Origin: Pseudoalteromonas flavipulchra NCIMB 2033 = ATCC BAA-314
GTDB taxonomy: Bacteria > Pseudomonadota > Gammaproteobacteria > Enterobacterales > Alteromonadaceae
NCBI GenBank assembly: GCA_000814665.1
Contig: JWIH01000025.1
Span: 744,001 to 808,000, forward strand
Reading direction: 5' to 3'
Length of the DNA: 64,000 nucleotides
Notes under the pieces: model-generated
Databases searched by the model: none
The model's input: the letters and a program-made list of their open reading frames with translations, nothing else
What the model was told of the DNA's origin: nothing
Translations under genes and position numbers: made by a program
Shown here: positions 60,966 to 64,000 of the stretch, piece by piece
Layout of the letters: every line of letters begins with the position of its first letter
Numbering within the stretch: the stretch's first letter is position 1

Positions 60966-61285
60966 AACGCTCAGGCTAGCAGACGAGTTGAAATGGGTCC
61001 AATTTTACTGCTATCGACACCAATTAGATTAAATTTGAATATATCAAATAATTCAATGAATTAGGTTGTTCCATGTCTGCTTTCTAAGCTGTTTGTAATG
61101 AGTTCAAGCGGTATCAAAAACGAGCTGAAATAAAAAATTAATAAATAATTCCTATCCAAATCAGTGTGTTATTATCTTTGCATGTAATTATTGCATAATT
61201 AATATTGTATACAATATATCTATTGTGTATTGTTTGTTCGTTACCAAAAAAACACTCAAATCAATGGGAACAAAAGGAAAACAAT
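60966..61285. promoter_or_regulatory. Upstream region of the TonB receptor with GntR-like palindrome
   Basis: 320 AT-rich bases without a gene. ATATTGTATACAATAT (61202-61217) is a perfect 16-base palindrome about 70 bases before the receptor start, like operators of GntR-type regulators. No riboswitch or small RNA is evident. Confidence 0.45.
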
Positions 61286-64000
61286 ATGCGTAATAACAAA
61301 AAAACAGCGCAAACACTGTGTAAATCACTCACAGCATCAGCACTTGCTCTAGCATTGGGGACTACTACTGCATTTGCTGCAGATGGCAATAGCACTGTGA
61401 AAGGGAGCATCGTTAATGGTCAAGGTCTTGAGTTATCGCAGGCTCAATTGACCTTTACACATAAAACTAAGGGGCTGAAGTTTGCTGTACAAACTAATGG
61501 CAAGGGCGAATACATTTTACGTAATCTGCCTGTTGGTCGTTACAGCGTGTCAATTAATAAAGCAGGATTTGAAACCGTTATTGAAGAGGATGTTGAGCTT
61601 AATATTGGACAGGCGCTGATCTTAGACGCTCAACTATTACAACAAGGACAGGATATAGAGCGGATAGCGGTGACTGGTACGGCTATCCGACGTGTTGATA
61701 TGGCCTCGTCAACGGCTGGCGTAACCTTTACAGACGCAGAGCTTAAAGTTATGCCAGTAAACACCGGCTTTGAAAGTATCGCGTTACTCGCACCGGGTAC
61801 CGCTGAACCTGGTGGTAGTTCATTTCGTGGTGCATCAAGCTTTGGCGGTTCTTCGTCAGCAGAAAATGGCTATTACTTTAATGGCCTAAATGTCACGAGT
61901 ATTCAAACGGGTTTAGGCTCAATTCGCTTGCCTTGGGAAGCCATTTCACAAACCCAAATTAAAACGGGAGGAATTAGCCCTGAATTTGGTGGTGCACTTG
62001 GCGGTATCGTTAATGCAATCTCTAAATCTGGTGATAACGAATTTAACTTAGGAGCGGAAGTGAGGGTCGATCCTTCATCAAGTCATAGTTATCACGACTC
62101 TAATTATTTAGATAATGGCACCATCAATATAAATACCGAGCAAGATTATGACTCGTTCAAAGAGCTGCAAATCTGGGCGAGTGGCGCACTCATTGAAGAC
62201 AGCTTATTTTACTATGGTCTGTATGCGCCTCGACGAGAGGTTAATCGCTGGGCTGGGCAAACGACCTTCAATGACAGAAGCCGAGATGAAGATCGCTGGT
62301 TTGCAAAACTAGATTGGTTCATCAATGAAGACCACTCAATCGGCTTTTCAGCCATGAATAACAAAAGAGAATGGACGAGACAAACCTATGCCTATGATTG
62401 GGAAAGCGATGCGATTGGTGATAAACAAGGTGTAGCGGCTCCCGGTGAAGATGGTGGTAAGGTTTACAGCATCAACTATAATGGCTACTTTTCAGACTTC
62501 TTCTCGGTGTCTGCGGTAGTTGGTCGAGTCACTGAAAATGTAGAAAATATTGTCGCATCAACCGTACCGGGAGTTTGGGATGAAAGAGAAGGGACGGTAA
62601 CGTTATCAAGCCACACGGCAAGCGGTGTTTCTGAGCAAGAATTTATCCGTGACCAAGCGAGAATAGATTTTAATATAGATTTGGATTACCACTCCATTCT
62701 GTTTGGTGTCGATTATACCAAAGTGACAGTAGATTATTTTGAAGGTCAAAATGGTCTTGGTGATGCAGAAGGCTGGTGGACAATTAAAACCGCTGGTGAA
62801 GGGAGTATTTCCGGTGCTGCACTTGGTCAAGATTATATAGAACGCCGAGTGAGGACTAGGACGGTTGATTCTGAGGTTAACTCGCTTGCTTTCTATGTCA
62901 ATGATTCTTGGCAAGTCACCGATCAGCTCGTGTTAAATCTAGGCCTGCGTTATAGTCAGTTTGAAAATACCGTCACTGACGGCAGAGCATTTGTTGATAT
63001 GGATAACCAACTTGCGCCTAGATTTCAAGCGATTTACGACCTAAATGGTGATGGCGAATCCAAAGTTTTCTTTACTTACGGGCGATACTTTCAACCTGTG
63101 TCTGCCAACATGAACATCACTCAAGGCTCGGCTTCAGTAGAGTGGTTTGAGTATTTCGACCTAGATCAAGTCGACAGTGATGGCTATCCCGTTTTATTAA
63201 GTGATGGCTCGCCAAGTCGAGGGGAGATGCTTCGAGATAGACGCTGGCGCCAACGCGGAATTACAGAGCCCGGTTTGATTGCTTCCTCCACCCTTAAGCC
63301 GATGTATTCTGATGAGTTGACCTTAGGGTACCAGACCACCGTTTTTGACGATATGGCATTTGGGGTTAGAGCGATTTATCGAGATCTTGGACGCAGTGTT
63401 GAAGATACGGATGTCGGTCCTGTGCTTGCGAAGAAATTGGCCGAACTCGGTATCCAAGACAATGTCGGTCAGGGTTCTTACTATGTGCTAAATAACCCGG
63501 GTGAAGCGATCACCATGAGCTATGACTTTGATGGCGATGGACAAGTCGATGAAGTGACACTCAGTGCACAAGAGCTTGCCCTGCAACAAGCTGTGCGTAA
63601 ATATCTGGCACTTGAATTTACCTTAGAAGGAAATATTACCGACAAGTTACGGATTAATTCTTCTTATACTTGGTCACACAGCTATGGTAATACAGAAGGT
63701 TTAGTGAAAACCGATAACGATCAGGCAGATCCAGGTTGGACAACTTCTTATGATTACGCGGATCTGATGGATCACGGCTATGGTAATTTGCCGAACGACC
63801 ATCGCCATTCAATAAAAGTATCAGGTTCTTACGATATCACAGATGAGTTAACTCTGGGGTTGGTTGCAAGAACGTCATCAGGTCGCCCGACTAACTATTT
63901 CTCAAAACACCCTGTCGGTGTAGATAGCTGTGCGCCAGGTAACCCTTGGGATGCTTGCGTGAGTAAATATTACGGCCATGTTTCGCATTATGACGAAAAC
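61286..64000 (+). CDS. TonB-dependent receptor, Oar-like (cut by window end)
   Basis: The reading frame is open from ATG 61286 to the window edge, about 905 residues so far. Signal peptide (SLTASALALALGTTTAFAAD), a carboxypeptidase-regulatory-like domain (STVKGSIVNGQGLELSQAQ to about 110), a plug domain (TGTAIRRVDMASSTAGVTFTD...GGLGGIVNAISKSG-like) and the start of the beta-barrel with alternating aromatic strands. It imports a large ligand, perhaps a glycan or peptide, across the outer membrane. The C-terminus lies beyond the window. Confidence 0.9.
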   Translation, partial: MRNNKKTAQTLCKSLTASALALALGTTTAFAADGNSTVKGSIVNGQGLELSQAQLTFTHKTKGLKFAVQTNGKGEYILRNLPVGRYSVSINKAGFETVIEEDVELNIGQALILDAQLLQQGQDIERIAVTGTAIRRVDMASSTAGVTFTDAELKVMPVNTGFESIALLAPGTAEPGGSSFRGASSFGGSSSAENGYYFNGLNVTSIQTGLGSIRLPWEAISQTQIKTGGISPEFGGALGGIVNAISKSGDNEFNLGAEVRVDPSSSHSYHDSNYLDNGTININTEQDYDSFKELQIWASGALIEDSLFYYGLYAPRREVNRWAGQTTFNDRSRDEDRWFAKLDWFINEDHSIGFSAMNNKREWTRQTYAYDWESDAIGDKQGVAAPGEDGGKVYSINYNGYFSDFFSVSAVVGRVTENVENIVASTVPGVWDEREGTVTLSSHTASGVSEQEFIRDQARIDFNIDLDYHSILFGVDYTKVTVDYFEGQNGLGDAEGWWTIKTAGEGSISGAALGQDYIERRVRTRTVDSEVNSLAFYVNDSWQVTDQLVLNLGLRYSQFENTVTDGRAFVDMDNQLAPRFQAIYDLNGDGESKVFFTYGRYFQPVSANMNITQGSASVEWFEYFDLDQVDSDGYPVLLSDGSPSRGEMLRDRRWRQRGITEPGLIASSTLKPMYSDELTLGYQTTVFDDMAFGVRAIYRDLGRSVEDTDVGPVLAKKLAELGIQDNVGQGSYYVLNNPGEAITMSYDFDGDGQVDEVTLSAQELALQQAVRKYLALEFTLEGNITDKLRINSSYTWSHSYGNTEGLVKTDNDQADPGWTTSYDYADLMDHGYGNLPNDHRHSIKVSGSYDITDELTLGLVARTSSGRPTNYFSKHPVGVDSCAPGNPWDACVSKYYGHVSHYDEN

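Noticed and set aside
1..64000. tRNA or rRNA genes
   Set aside because: No cloverleaf or rRNA-like sequence was noticed; the prophage uses a protein-coding target, not a tRNA. This was by eye, and a tRNA scan would settle it.

Overview
The window reads as a chromosomal segment of a marine gammaproteobacterium, most likely Pseudoalteromonas. This rests on gene content and order (lolCDE, sbcB, tmk-holB-pilZ-tatD, an ohrR/ohr pair, Oar-like TonB receptor), moderate AT content and GGCCGAC intergenic hairpin repeats. It holds one complete-looking P2/K139-type myovirus prophage of about 39 kb (about 4829-43880). The genus is inferred from memory; no database was searched.

Left chromosome (1-4900): lolC-lolD-lolE (lipoprotein release ABC transporter), a short repeat block, then sbcB (exonuclease I, minus strand). 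The prophage sits inside the first 24 codons of sbcB. It supplies the first codons and the upstream region for the gene, so sbcB stays intact. A 20-bp identical core lies at 4829-4848 and 43861-43880. Beyond the right core there is a second, diverged sbcB 5' end followed by the truncated start of a second integrase, which is a relic of an older element of the same type.

Prophage left arm (5-21.9 kb): tyrosine integrase; a PaeR7I/XhoI-like type II restriction-modification pair; a caspase/CHAT-like cysteine protease candidate on the minus strand; a small unknown gene; a 49-codon double-glycine-leader peptide whose core is a tandem repeat of NGGGGDGI(V/I)PP, followed by three unrecognised genes, at least two of them multi-pass membrane proteins; a CI-like repressor with an operator-like inverted repeat; an early operon (AlpA-like and helix-turn-helix proteins, orphan adenine methylase, DEDDh exonuclease, P2 gpA-type HUH replication protein); an ADP-ribosyltransferase-like gene with a downstream partner; an Ogr-type late activator under a LexA-box promoter; and a PapB-like regulator.

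Prophage structural region (22.1-43.8 kb): two holins, portal and terminase large subunit leftward. Scaffold, capsid, terminase small subunit, head completion, tail completion, sheath, tube, a candidate cell-wall peptidase, tail chaperone (with an A AAA AAA minus-one frameshift into a 64-residue extension), tape measure, baseplate, fibre and spike genes rightward. DNA damage is predicted to relieve LexA at ogr, turning on the late genes.

Right chromosome (44.2-64 kb): MFS transporter, LysR regulator, divergent ohrR/ohr, an HslV/proteasome-beta-like Ntn hydrolase, a hybrid sensor kinase with an adjacent solute-binding protein, the tmk-holB-pilZ-tatD-phoD-like run, a propeller-type sensor kinase, a YgjV-like membrane protein, and a TonB-dependent receptor cut by the window end. 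The point most worth testing is the GG-leader repeat peptide and its neighbours in the prophage cargo region.
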